A DNA stretch of 64,000 bases from Zeus faber (Eukaryota > Chordata > Actinopteri > Zeiformes > Zeidae): assembly GCA_960531495.1 (NCBI GenBank), contig OY482859.1, forward strand, positions 9,330,161 through 9,394,160. Reading direction: 5' to 3'. The position numbers were made by a program, and so were the translations under genes. Below the pieces are notes generated by a model, which was given only the letters and a program-made list of their open reading frames with translations, was not told the DNA's origin and did not search any database. The number at the start of each line of letters is the position of its first letter. Position 1 is the first letter of the stretch. Of this stretch, positions 48,762-58,762 are shown one piece after another.

Positions 48762-49109
48762 TGTGGACTGCTCCGTCCACATACACGGGTTCAGGGAGGG
48801 AGACGAAGACATCCTGGCAGTGAGGTGCCGACACGGAAGGGTTATTATTATAATCAAACAACAAAAAGGCTCTCTGGCCAAATGTGAACATAAATTATAA
48901 ATTAGAATTCTCTGTGCATCACTGTCCGTTCTGCGATGTGGTCCACAGGCTCTTTAATCCTGCACCACACGCCCCACACTGCAAGACAAACTCTCCCAGC
49001 TGACTCCGACGGGCTGATCGGCCAAGTCAGAACAGCTGCGCTGTTATGGTACGAAGCCCGCACTGTAGCCCGCAGACCCCGGCTTAACCACGACCCCTCA
49101 TATGCCACA
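48762..49109 (-). mobile_element. 3' LTR of a Ty3/gypsy element
   Basis: On the minus strand it starts tgtggcatatgagggg and ends cagtccaca (TG...CA). It aligns along its whole length with 51852-52229 in the same orientation, with many single-base differences and a few indels; the other copy has about 30 more bases. RNase H coding sequence ends about 18 bases upstream. The pair of similar terminal segments around gypsy pol pieces identifies both as LTRs. No convincing target duplication was found. Confidence 0.75.
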
Positions 49110-49126
49110 AACCTCCACTGCCCGAC

Positions 49127-50112
49127 TCAGGCCGGGGAGCTATCTGCCTGGTGATCTGCGTGTTGGTATCCTTCATGCAGTGGAGCCACTGCAGCAGGGC
49201 GTGGTCTGAACAGAGGGTTGAAAGGGCGCCCCAGGAGGTAATACTGGAGGGTGCTGATGGCCCACTTAATGGCCATACACTCCTTTCTCGACTGTGCTGT
49301 ACTTCGTTTCCCATTCAAAGAGGTTCCGGCTGATGTACAGCACCGGTCGGTCGGCCCCCTTCACCTGAGGGGACAACACTTCCCCCAGCCCTCTGTCCGA
49401 CGCATCAGTCTCGCAAGCAAAAGGGGAGAGAAAAGTTAGGGGTAAACAGCACTGGCTTAAACCAGATAAAGGGCTGGTCAGCTCTGAAATGGGGGCTATA
49501 AACCTCCTGTAGTAGCAGGCCAGCCCCAAGAACTGCTTTACCTCTTTCCTTGTCTTGGGCCTCGGACAGTTTGCACATGGCATGGTTTTATCCATCTGGG
49601 GCTGGACCAGTCCTCCACCAAAGTGGTACCCCAGAAACCGTACCTCCCTCCGCCCAACTGCACATTTCTTAAGGTTGGCAGTGAGCCCCGCCCACCTTAG
49701 GGACTCTGTCGCTATGAATAATTATGTCATCTAGGTAGGCTGCGGCCTATGATGCCTTCAGAAAACAGTCCATGAGTTTCTGAAAGGTAGTTGGGGCTCC
49801 GAACAACCCGAACAGAAGTGTGACAAATTGGTACAACCCCTGGGGAGTGGAGAAAAAACGATTTTTCCTTGGACTCTGGAGACAAGGGAATCTTCCAGTA
49901 GCCTTTGGTTAAATCCAGTCTCGTGAAAAACTGAGCTGTGCCCAACCGGTCACGGAGTTCCTTGACCCGGGGCATCGGGTACGCATCAAATATTGACACC
50001 GTGTTCACCTTTCGGCAGTCTACACAAAACTGGACCGACCCATCTGGCTTACCTACCAGCACCAGTCACTTGTAGACTCCTCTATCACCCCCAGGTCCAA
50101 GACATCAGAGAG
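49127..50112 (-). pseudogene. Ty3/gypsy reverse transcriptase and RNase H (broken)
   Basis: In order on the minus strand: DLGVIEES, VGKPDGSVQFCVDCRKVNTV, LDLTKGYWKIPLSPESKEK, a catalytic box YLDD (49726-49737), LTANLKKC, FLGLACYYRRFI, the RNase H part TDASDRGLGEVLS, PVLYISRNL, TKYSTVEK, IKWAISTLQYYLLGRPF and WLHCMKDTNTQIT. The reverse transcriptase copies the element's RNA and RNase H removes it. Several frameshifts, a stop (DWCW, stop) and a loss of about 30 residues after YLDD make it non-functional. The conserved tail after ...DTN.(R/Q)IT is lost and the LTR follows almost immediately. Confidence 0.85.
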
Positions 50113-51640
50113 ATGGTTAAATAAATAATAAATTTAAACATACTTCATTAATCCCCAAAGGTTGTTGTATTGCAGCAGCAATGACATACATGACAAAACA
50201 CACACCTCATTTAGAAAAACACACGTTTGTGAACAACGTGTGTTTTTATACATATCAAATAACTAAAACATTTTAAAATAAAATAAAATAGGACTTAACT
50301 TAGTGAAAGGTAAAGCTAAAAAGCGGAAGTTAAATGTGAAGTAAAAATGTACCTTATGCATTGCCATTCAGAGTAGTTGTTCCCTCTCCTGGCACTGAGG
50401 GGACCTATTGTAGGTGGCTATTGCAGTGGGGAGGAATTGAAGCGGAGCTGAAGGAGCCTCTAGCTGAAGACACTCTGTTGTCCGACCAGTAGGTTGCATA
50501 GGGGGTGTGCAGTGTTGTCCATTATGCTTAGTAGCTTAAGCAACATCCTTCTCTCCACAACCAGCTCTAGGGGCTCCAGAGCAGTCCCCAGCACAGAGCC
50601 ATCCTTATTTATCAGTTTGTTCAGTTTCTTGGAGTCTCTGGCTCTAATACCGCTGCCCCAACAGATGACTGCAAAGAAAATTGCACTAGCCACAACAGAC
50701 TTGTAGAAGATATGCAACATCTTGCTGCTATTACATTTCACTGCATATATTACATTTCACTGCATATATGTATGGAAGTATGTATATGTATGTGACAAAT
50801 AAAAATCTTGAATCTTGAATCTTGCATACATTGAAGGAACTGAGCTTCCTGAAAAAGTCTGCTCTGTCCCTTCCTGTAGACAGTCCAGTCCCAGGTACCT
50901 GTAAGCCTCCACCTCCTCCAGCTCCTCCACCTCTTCTCCCAGGATGGAAATAGTGTTTGGCTTTGTCCTGGTCCTCCTGAAATCCACAACCATCTCCTTT
51001 TACTTGGTCGCATTTAAGAGGAGGTGGTTGTTTCCATAACATGTCCCAAAGCCGTCCACCAGTTTCCTGTCCACCAGTGATACAGCCCACAACTGCACAG
51101 TCATCCTGATGTGCAACTCTGAGTCCTGATGAAAGGACTCAGAGTTGTATTGGAAGTCTGAGGTATACAGGATGAAGACGAAAGGTGAGAGTACAGTCCC
51201 TTGTGAGGCTCCTGTGTTGCTAACTACCCGCTCAGACACGCATTCCTTCAGCCGCCCAAACTGTGGTCTGTCTGTCAGGTAGTCAATAATCCAGGAGGTT
51301 GTGGAGGTGTCCACCCTCATCTCTTGGAGCTTCTCTCGCAGCAGTACAGGTTGGATCGTGTTGAAAGCACTGGAGTAATCGAAAAAAAACATGATCCTCA
51401 CAGTGCTGCCTGCTTTGTTCAGGTGAGAGTGGGCTTGCTGATGCGGGTAGATGATGGCGTCTTCAACTCCAACCTTTGGGCTGTAGGCAAACTGCAGTGG
51501 GTCCAGAGAGGTGCTCACCTGAGGTATGAGATGAAGATCATGATGTGTGTTGTTACTTGGCAGGGCCTGCGTGGTACAGGTTGTTCTAGGAAGCTCTAGC
51601 CTCAACTCCACTCCCTCGATCACCGGGGTGGTTAGGGATA
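50113..51640 (-). mobile_element. LINE (CR1/L2/Rex1-like) inserted in the gypsy element
   Basis: Reverse transcriptase pieces on the minus strand are DPLQFAYSPKVGVEDAI, IMFFFDYSSAFNTIQP (motif A), RPQFGRLKECVSERVVSNTG, TGASQGTVLSPFVF (motif B), and in another frame QDDCAVVGCITGG (motif C, usually YSDD). Then come MVVDFRR, EVEAYRYLGLD, FYKSVVASAIFFAVICWG and the C-terminal LLVGQQSVFS region. The 3' UTR ends 'cctttggggattaatgaagta' plus an ATTT-like tail near 50118. The N-terminal endonuclease is absent (5'-truncated), and at least two frameshifts are present. A separate tail insertion splits it at 50728. Confidence 0.85.
50728..50824 (+). mobile_element. LINE-type 3' tail (copy 4 of 4) inserted in the LINE
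   Basis: The 97-bp segment (tacatttcactgcatat twice, gtatgtatatgtatgtgac, aataaaaatcttgaatcttg) splits the LINE coding sequence between FNVC and SKMLHIF on the other strand. Removing it restores a continuous frame at that point, so it inserted after the LINE, in the opposite orientation. Confidence 0.75.
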
Positions 51641-51849
51641 TAGGCACCTACTCACATCTGACCAACTGCCTGGCCAATAGAAGCGGGCCATTATCCGTTG
51701 TAGTATTTTATTGTGCCCGAGGTGCCCGGCCATCAGGTTATGGTGAGCCGCCTGGGAAAGCGGCGTTTCGGGACTAACAATTGGGTTATTTCATGTCCTG
51801 GTTGAGTGTCCCGGCTAACTTGATATAACCTGTCTTTGTTCAGGTGCCA
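51640..51849 (-). pseudogene. gypsy integrase N-terminal (zinc-binding) remnant
   Basis: On the minus strand directly after the 5' LTR: KDRLYQVSRDTQ, EITQLLVPK, then after a frameshift AHHNLMAGHLGHNKILQRI, MARFYWPG. This is the pre-integrase segment and first half of the His-His-Cys-Cys zinc domain of a gypsy integrase. The Cys pair and the catalytic core are missing because the LINE begins just after YWPG and sequence was lost. Its position upstream of the reverse transcriptase is the key point. Confidence 0.7.
51832..51849 (-). other. candidate tRNA-Lys-type primer binding site
   Basis: Two bases inside the 5' LTR edge the minus strand reads tggcacctgaacaaagac. It matches the common Lys-type primer site at about 14 of 18 positions, and every difference is a G-to-A or C-to-T change. 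The same bases also fit the start of the pre-integrase frame (HLNKD), so coincidence is possible. Confidence 0.35.
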
Positions 51850-51851
51850 CT

Positions 51852-52229
51852 TGTGGACTGCTTCGTCCACATACACGGGTTCAGGGAGAGAGAAGAAGAC
51901 TTCCTGGCCATGAGGTGCCGACATGGCAAGGTGTTTTTTATTGTATTCAAACCAAACAAAAAGGCCTGCTGGCCAAACGTGAACATAGATTATAAATCAG
52001 AATTCTCAGTACACATCCGTTTTGTTATCTTGTCCGCAGGCTCTGGGATCCTGCACCACTCACCCCTCACTGCAAGACAAACAACACATATGAAAACTCT
52101 TCCAGCTGATTCGGACCAATCAGCTGCAACGGGCTTATCCACCAAATCAGAACAGCTGCGCCGGTACGGGATGAAGCCCGCACTGTAGCCCACAGACCCT
52201 GGCTTAACCACGCCCCCTCATCTGCCCCA
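51852..52229 (-). mobile_element. 5' LTR of the Ty3/gypsy element
   Basis: It is the partner of 48762-49109; on the minus strand it starts tggggcagatgaggggg and ends cagtccaca. The shared internal order includes 'gtggttaagcc', 'ctacagtgcgggcttc', 'cagctgttctga', 'tgcagtgaggtg-type', 'gtgcaggat', 'aattctgatttataat', 'gttcacgtttggcc' and 'gtcggcacctca'. Confidence 0.75.
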
Positions 52230-53021
52230 GTATATTTGGCCACCATCACATGCTGGGGCATGTTATGTATGGCTGTACATACAAGCTTGGGAGTCAACGC
52301 GACTAGCAAAAATTGGCAAAAACGTCAAAAAATCTAGAATAATAGAAAAACTGGTATATACAACAAACACAAAAATAATACAATGATAACGTCTCAAAGA
52401 GCACTATAACACTGAATCAAAGCAAAATGTTTCATGACATTAGAATGATATATTAATTGCTCAAAGCCCGACACCATTTAATGTGACACCAAATAATGAC
52501 CTCGGCCATTCCACATTGTTTGCCAAGCTTCCCACTGGGAATGGAGCACGTTTTAATTGCGAAAAAACAAGACTTATCAGTCGTAATTAGCATTAATATT
52601 ATTCTCCTTCTTCTTATTATTATTATCATAATTATTATTATTATTTTTCCCGGCTCCATTTCATGATCGCTGCTGGCGTTCTTCTATTCCACTCACATGT
52701 TTGGAGGAAAAAGCATTTTCCATTGTCCTTATTATGTCACTTTTGCCTTTTTTTTTGTTTATGATAGTTTGAGGTTGTGTCACCCATAAGGGCCTATCAG
52801 TATCAAAACCAAGCCTCAGAAATGTGACATGTATCAAAAGGCTTTTTTTTTGGAGCCTGCTGAGACGGTGGGGGGCCGTGTTGAAGACGACGTGTTGAGA
52901 AAATGTTTGCACAAGAAACCTGTGCCACATGCATGATGATGTGTTGATGCGAAGAATTGAGGGCGTAAAAAACTGCTGTAAGGCGTTCGTGTGCGGGTGA
53001 ATATTAATTTAAAGCCTTAAA
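52230..53021. other. unique non-coding DNA
   Basis: 52440-52600 (ttaatgtgacaccaaataat, ttttaattgcgaaaaaacaa, gtaattagcattaat) is a candidate conserved element. 52600-52645 is an imperfect (ATT)n run. No gene is seen. Confidence 0.35.
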
Positions 53022-53029
53022 TACTAGAG

Positions 53030-53478
53030 CAGAGGTTCTCAGCCATGGGGATGCAACCCCACCTGGGGTCACGTGGGACATCCACACCAGGTCAAAAGGG
53101 AGAATATTGAGAATCGACTGATATTTTTAATAAAAAAAAGAAAAGGTAATTCAATAATAATGTATTTTGGAGCTGCCTCCATGCTTTATGATGTAATAAT
53201 AGTGTAAAAGTGTGCCTCAAATGTCCTAATATAGAATGTGGAATATTCGCAGACCAGTAATGCACAGTTTTGAAAGTAAAGCAGTAAAGAATATTCTAAT
53301 TTAGCCCCAATTTGTTTCTTAGAGGCCTTAATGTGAATTAGTATTAATGTGAATGCAGACAAGTAAGGGTTAAATAACAAGATAACAATACAAGGACAAA
53401 CAAGTCATTTGTCACTATTTTATTGAATTTTGAGTTCTAAAAACGGGCTCAAGGGCCCAAATAGGTCAAAAACGCCTC
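53030..53478. mobile_element. hAT-type MITE with perfect 8-bp target duplication
   Basis: The left end cagaggttctcagccatgggg is the classic hAT (Charlie-like) terminus, followed by 'gatgcaaccccacctggggtcacg'. The flanks are tactagag on both sides (53022-53029 and 53479-53486). The right end gcctc is the complement of gaggc and lacks the last two bases of a matching terminus. There is no transposase; length is 449 bp. Confidence 0.7.
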
Positions 53479-53486
53479 TACTAGAG

Positions 53487-54325
53487 TTATGTATGAACTC
53501 AATGCACTTTAAAGAAATAAATAGAAAATGAACAGGATAATAGGGAAGAAATAAACTGAAGGTATACATTTATAACCTCCAACTGTCAACACAAAACGAA
53601 GCTTACCTTCTCTCTCGGAACATTGCTGCCGTTCTTGAAATGTGATAAGCCGATCGATTCCAGGTCATGGTTCTCAGAGATGCCGCAGTGTTTTCTGATC
53701 GAACCCCGCTATGTACCAGCTGTCAGCTTGGTGGGAAGGGGTAAATAAATCTTCCGTTTAGATTTGAATGAGTCAATGTGAAGTGAAAGCAAATATCGCT
53801 TTTCTGGCTTACAGAAATCATCAAACCTCAAGCCTTTAACCAAGTTAAAACATGGAGGATTTGTTACAGTGGTGTAGGAGTGTGGAGTACATACGTACAT
53901 TTGGGGTATATATAGTATTATTGCCAAATATTTTGATATTGTAGATCATTTATCTGGCTCATTGTATTTGAACACATTTGATTGTTTATTGTTTCTTTTT
54001 TAGCTTTATTTTTTATTGCTTATTGTTAATCATTAGGTTAATTGTAGATTGCACACAAATTTTATTGTTTATTGATCATATTAACTTTTTTTTCTGGTAT
54101 AGTGTTTATTTTTTCGGTTAATTATTATTATTTATTGGCTTTTTTTTATTTTATAGCAAATTCTAAGGTTTATTGCATATTGCCATTTTTTTAAGTGGAT
54201 CGTACAGCATCTACAATTTACTTTTTGGAGCCTGTTGTGATCCAGATAACTCTTGAAACAAACTGTAATAAACTAGGCCAGAAAATATTTTGTGCATTGA
54301 ATTAATGTGTGTTGTACAGTAGTGT
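53487..54325. other. AT-rich non-coding DNA
   Basis: No feature recognised; 53950-54190 is rich in ttattg words. Confidence 0.35.
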
Positions 54326-54327
54326 GT

Positions 54328-54329
<2 letters not shown>

Positions 54330-54358
<29 letters not shown>
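54330..54358. repeat. (GT)n microsatellite
   Basis: About fourteen GT units. Confidence 0.95.
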
Positions 54359-55020
54359 CGTTGTTCACACAGTGCTGGGAAAGATGTTGTTATTTTTCCT
54401 TGGGTTGAAAATAGTTGATATTACAAGGTTAGCCAAAGGGAAGGAAGCTCGAAATAGCTCCTTATTTTACTAATGGGCGTATCAGTCCCAATTTTAAGAG
54501 GTCAACAAAAAGTGTGTCTGTGACATCACCCATTTGTTGCCGATTTTAAGCCTCGGGTTTGGGTTTACGCTCGCAGCCACCTTGGCAGGAAGCCAGACAT
54601 TTCCAAATAGGGCAGTGGGGCGGGATCTTGGTGTGATGAGGTTGACGCTTCAAAATGTCTCTTCAGAAATGGATGGATGACTTCACAGACTTGCATTTAT
54701 CGTAATATCACAATATAACATTAAATTCTGTCTTTAAGGTGACTTGACAGGAAAGTAAAGCAGTTGCCTGACTGTTCGAGCTGTTCTCAATCAACAAAAC
54801 ATGGATAGTGTGTGTCAATCTCTTGTGAAAGCACCAATCGCCAACCCCCCAAAATATTGTGAAATTATCGATATTGCGATATTCGTAGAATGAGAAAATA
54901 TATTGTGATATGAGATTTTTTTTCTCTTCAATATCACCCATTTCACCTTAGCCCCCCTTAACCAGGGCACTGGAGGTTCACAAAAAGGGAATAACATGGG
55001 AGGCAAACAAACGCGCCTGT
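54359..55020. other. non-coding DNA with a hAT-like scrap
   Basis: 54835-54930 (ccaaccccccaaaata, attatcgatattgcgatattcg) resembles the cgatatcg-rich ends of fish non-autonomous elements. Otherwise nothing. Confidence 0.3.
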
Positions 55021-55021
55021 T

Positions 55022-55144
<123 letters not shown>

Positions 55145-55221
55145 CTAGGCATCCAACCTCTCAAGGGAGCACATCAACCCACACGAACCTTCTCTAATGT
55201 TTTTTTCATCCAGCCTTTGAT

Positions 55222-55261
55222 GGTGTGTGTGTGTGTCTGTGTGTCTGTGCGTATGTGAGTG

Positions 55262-55307
<46 letters not shown>

Positions 55308-55352
55308 TGCATGTGTGTGTTTGTGTCTGTGTGTGTGTGTGTGTGTGTGTGT
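55222..55352. repeat. (GT)n microsatellite, imperfect
   Basis: GT array interrupted by ct, atgtgagtgc and ttt. It is the complementary strand sense of the array ending at 55143, 78 bases away. Confidence 0.97.
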
Positions 55353-55890
55353 TTTCCTGCTAGCGAGCCAATTGGAGTGGCCAGGTGCAGCATCTTCAAC
55401 ACTCCTCCAATCACCGACACCACAATCATATGCATCAAATTATCCTGCTTTTCATCCACACCCTGGGACTACAAAACACCAAATAATCTCCTATCATTTT
55501 TATTTTTTCACACCAATACATTTGTGAAACATGCGAAGGGAGCTTCTCCCTCTATTTTCCCTGAGCGCTTTGATCTCTCAAATGAGTTGAAGGATCAAAA
55601 CAAAATGCCCTTTATACAGAAAAAAAAAACATCCTAATTCAGATGCGGAAATTGCCGCTGCAAAGAGATTCCTTTTCAAACAGTCATGGCTGTGACGCAC
55701 CACACAAATATGGCGTCTTTACCAGGGATCCCAATTCATATATATTTTTTACAGTGTGCAAAAACACTAAATCCTGTCTTTACCAACAAATTTAGGTGGA
55801 GCTCCAACAGTGGATTTAACATACGCTTTGCGTATGGAACCGAAGGGGGTGTACCGAACAGTTCAATAACATACTGCGTACAGTTGCATC
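55353..55890. other. non-coding DNA
   Basis: No feature recognised. Confidence 0.35.
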
Positions 55891-55894
55891 ACTA

Positions 55895-55970
<76 letters not shown>
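55895..55970. repeat. (GATA)n microsatellite
   Basis: About 19 perfect units. Confidence 0.98.
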
Positions 55971-56635
55971 GGTCGTGCTATCCTTTGAGTTAATGATCTT
56001 GTTATTTTCAAGCTTGTGAAGGCCTTCCTTTGCTCTTTATCAGCGTGTAGAGATTAGACAATATGGTGCATACCGGTTTTCTACTCTTGTATAATGATAT
56101 TCACTCTTCAATACAGATTTTTTTTGCTCTTAGATACACATAGACCTGTCTTATTTGCTATAGTGATCCTGCACATACACTATGGGGATTGTGGACTGTG
56201 AATGCACCTGGAAGCGCTCGGACTATGACTGCTGATCATTATATGAAGAACAAGACATGGTTGGGGGCGTAGTCTCAAGACGACGCCCAACTCTTTCTCT
56301 GTATAAGCCCGTGTGGCAGCTGCGCCTACCACACGCCACACAAGTGGCGTATTCAGGGCCCTCCGGCTCAGACACAGACAGAGGGGTAGAAAACCCACAA
56401 GTTTATTGTGGAAAGGGGGTTTGATAAAACAAGCCCCCGAGCAGATGGACACATGTCTTGACAAGGGCTCCTCTCCTGAGTGAATGTGGGGATGGGGGTT
56501 TTACCTGTTGCTGGTTACACCAACCAAAGAGCAACAAGTATGCAGCCACTCTGATCCTGGGTCCCCAATTATCTAGATCTAGGTCAGGTGTGGCTGCTCA
56601 GACAACACCATCCCCACACCACAGCCTACATTTAT
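55971..56635. other. non-coding DNA
   Basis: 56180-56635 is GC-moderate and could be part of the LTR-like repeat that follows, but no counterpart was found in the other copies. Confidence 0.3.
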
Positions 56636-56639
56636 GCTC

Positions 56640-57430
56640 CAACTATATATATCTGCTAATACAACAAACTCTTTGTTCCTCTCCTGTTGTCACTTGGACA
56701 GAGTGCCCAGCTGTTATAAAATGCACTTAAAGATTCAAGAAGGCGTATTTTGAATTGTTTCGCTCCGCACTCATCCATGTCAGCCAGCAAACCTGCAGGC
56801 TCCGGAGGAGGCCTAGTTTAGAATAAAACTTCCACAATTTGGCAAGCTAGCCAGGAGTCTAGATTTGTATCTGACATTGGATCTGAACTGAGGTGCTTTT
56901 GTTTGACTAAAAGTATTCAACAACCGGCCTAGTATATAAAGGTAAGCAGCTATCTTAACTAAAAGACTGCATTAGTGTTGGATGTTTTCTGTCAAACAGA
57001 GGTACTTTACTCTGGGGAAGAGTGAACCCTCCATAATTTGAAAGGCTGAAAATAGTTTTAAACTTTAAAAAATAATGATAAAATTACTATGGATCAGTAG
57101 AAAATACAGTAAAATTACAAAAAAAAAGATAAACTGGGTCGAGGAGGAGCCCGTCTCTGCACTCAGCCTAAAAGGTCTAAAGCCTAAAAAAAATTCTAGA
57201 TAAAATTAAAAGTTCAACTAAGTTAAATATAGGCCAGTTTGTGCCTGAAAGAAAACAGGTAAAGAATTGTGTCAGTAAAAATAATGCTGGATTCAGCCTA
57301 TGTGAGCCTAAAAAGTCAAAACAATTGACTTAGCCAGGTGGAAAGAAAGAGCCTGTCTGTGCCCTCTGTCAAAAGCAAGAAACAAAAATAAGAAAAAACA
57401 AGGCAAAAAGAGAGAAACCGGTCATATCAG
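56640..57430 (+). mobile_element. LTR-like dispersed repeat, plus-strand copy
   Basis: It is collinear with the reverse complement of 33680-34270: 'ggcgtattttgaattgtttc', 'cactcatccatgtcagccag', 'aggaggcctagttta', 'cttccacaatttggcaag', 'agccaggag', 'tttgtttgactaaaagtatt', 'caaccggcc', 'tgtcaaacagaggtacttta', 'ctctggggaagagtgaaccc', 'ttactatggat', 'gagcccgtctctgc' and 'gagcctgtctgtgccctctg'. No coding region adjoins it. Confidence 0.6.
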
Positions 57431-58762
57431 TCTCACTGCGGTTCAGTGACTGCTCGAATGCATAATCTGAGTGGTATTTTCAGCAAAAAAACATCAAAAA
57501 CATGTTTTGGGAAGAATTATTACAATATAAATATATAAATAAATCTTGATATAAATATTTATTATAAATGAATTAAGGACCAGGGCAACTGCATAATTGC
57601 AAACATGCAAAAAAAAGACAATATATTGTATGTGTTTATTAGGGCTGTACCTGATTCTGTTTTTGTCAGTCGATCGGATTCATCTGTTCAACTATTCAGC
57701 AGGGGGCGTTGGCTGGGCCATCTCGCTCTTCCTATAGGCGAGATAGGCGGCCACCTGGGCCGTGATACCAAAGAGGGACTCGGAGAAGGAGCGATTGCGA
57801 CGCATTTTGCGCACCTGTCTCCCTCTCCGACGGTGCTGACGATGTCTGCGCCAATGATGCGCGTGCCAGCGATGGGGTGCCAAAACAGTGGGTTTTTATT
57901 TTAGGTGTAGGTTATTTCATTTTACGTCTGCTAATGGAGTGAAACAAGTGCGTATGGAACAGTATGGAACAAAACCATGCATAACGGGAACACTTTCTCT
58001 GCGATTCTCTCCCCAATCACCCCCTCTCTCTGCGTTATCCACAGAAAATAATTGTAACCACTCTACGAGTCGTGTCCCATTCCTCCTTGCCCCGTCTCAA
58101 CGCTGTTTTTAGTTGTTTTATTTGTAACAACAAGGCATGGCGATTGGGGAGCACGGAGAGCCGTGTTTGTTTCACACGTATAAAAATATTTTGATGATTC
58201 CCCTTATTTATAGTTCCTCATTGAAATGTCACCCCTTTGCATTTCGTAAGCTTCTGTTTCTATCCTGCTATTGTAATGCACACTGACTGACAACAAAAAT
58301 GCCACATTGGGAATATTTGAGGAGTCTGTTAATTGCATGCAGTGGACCTAGGAAGGTTAGTGTTGGCAGTCTTGGAAGCATATTAAGTACATTTTTGGTG
58401 TAAGGGTAGGGGTACTCCAATTATTTCAGGTGTACTATGTGCCTAATTTTGTGTGTGTTAAGGGGTCAACACTGTTGATTTCTCTGCCTCCACTATTATA
58501 TTATTTTATTTTGTTATTTTGGTGAGTAGTGATGTGCGAATTTGAACAAATCGTTAGAAACTAACGACTCATTTTACTGACTCGGGAGTGATGAGTCCTC
58601 ATCTCCACTACCTTGTTCACTCCCTCGCCCCTCCTTCCTGCTATTAGCAAGACAACAGGTCACTCACAGTATTGTGCAACTCATACTTGTGCGCATACTT
58701 TAGGGTAACATTTTGAAATTTGACATTATTTTTACATAATTTGTAAAAAGCTTACAATGTAT
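57431..58762. other. non-coding DNA with fish-repeat scraps
   Basis: 57640-57800 (tagggctgtacc, cttcctataggcgagataggcgg) is related to 28044-28235. 58526-58600 (tagtgatgtgcgaattt, gttagaaactaacgactca) resembles hAT-type ends. No gene was seen. Confidence 0.35.

Noticed and set aside
48757..52234. Target duplication for the gypsy element
   Set aside because: The five bases outside the LTRs (gttag and gtata) do not match; they may have mutated or the outer edges may be slightly off.
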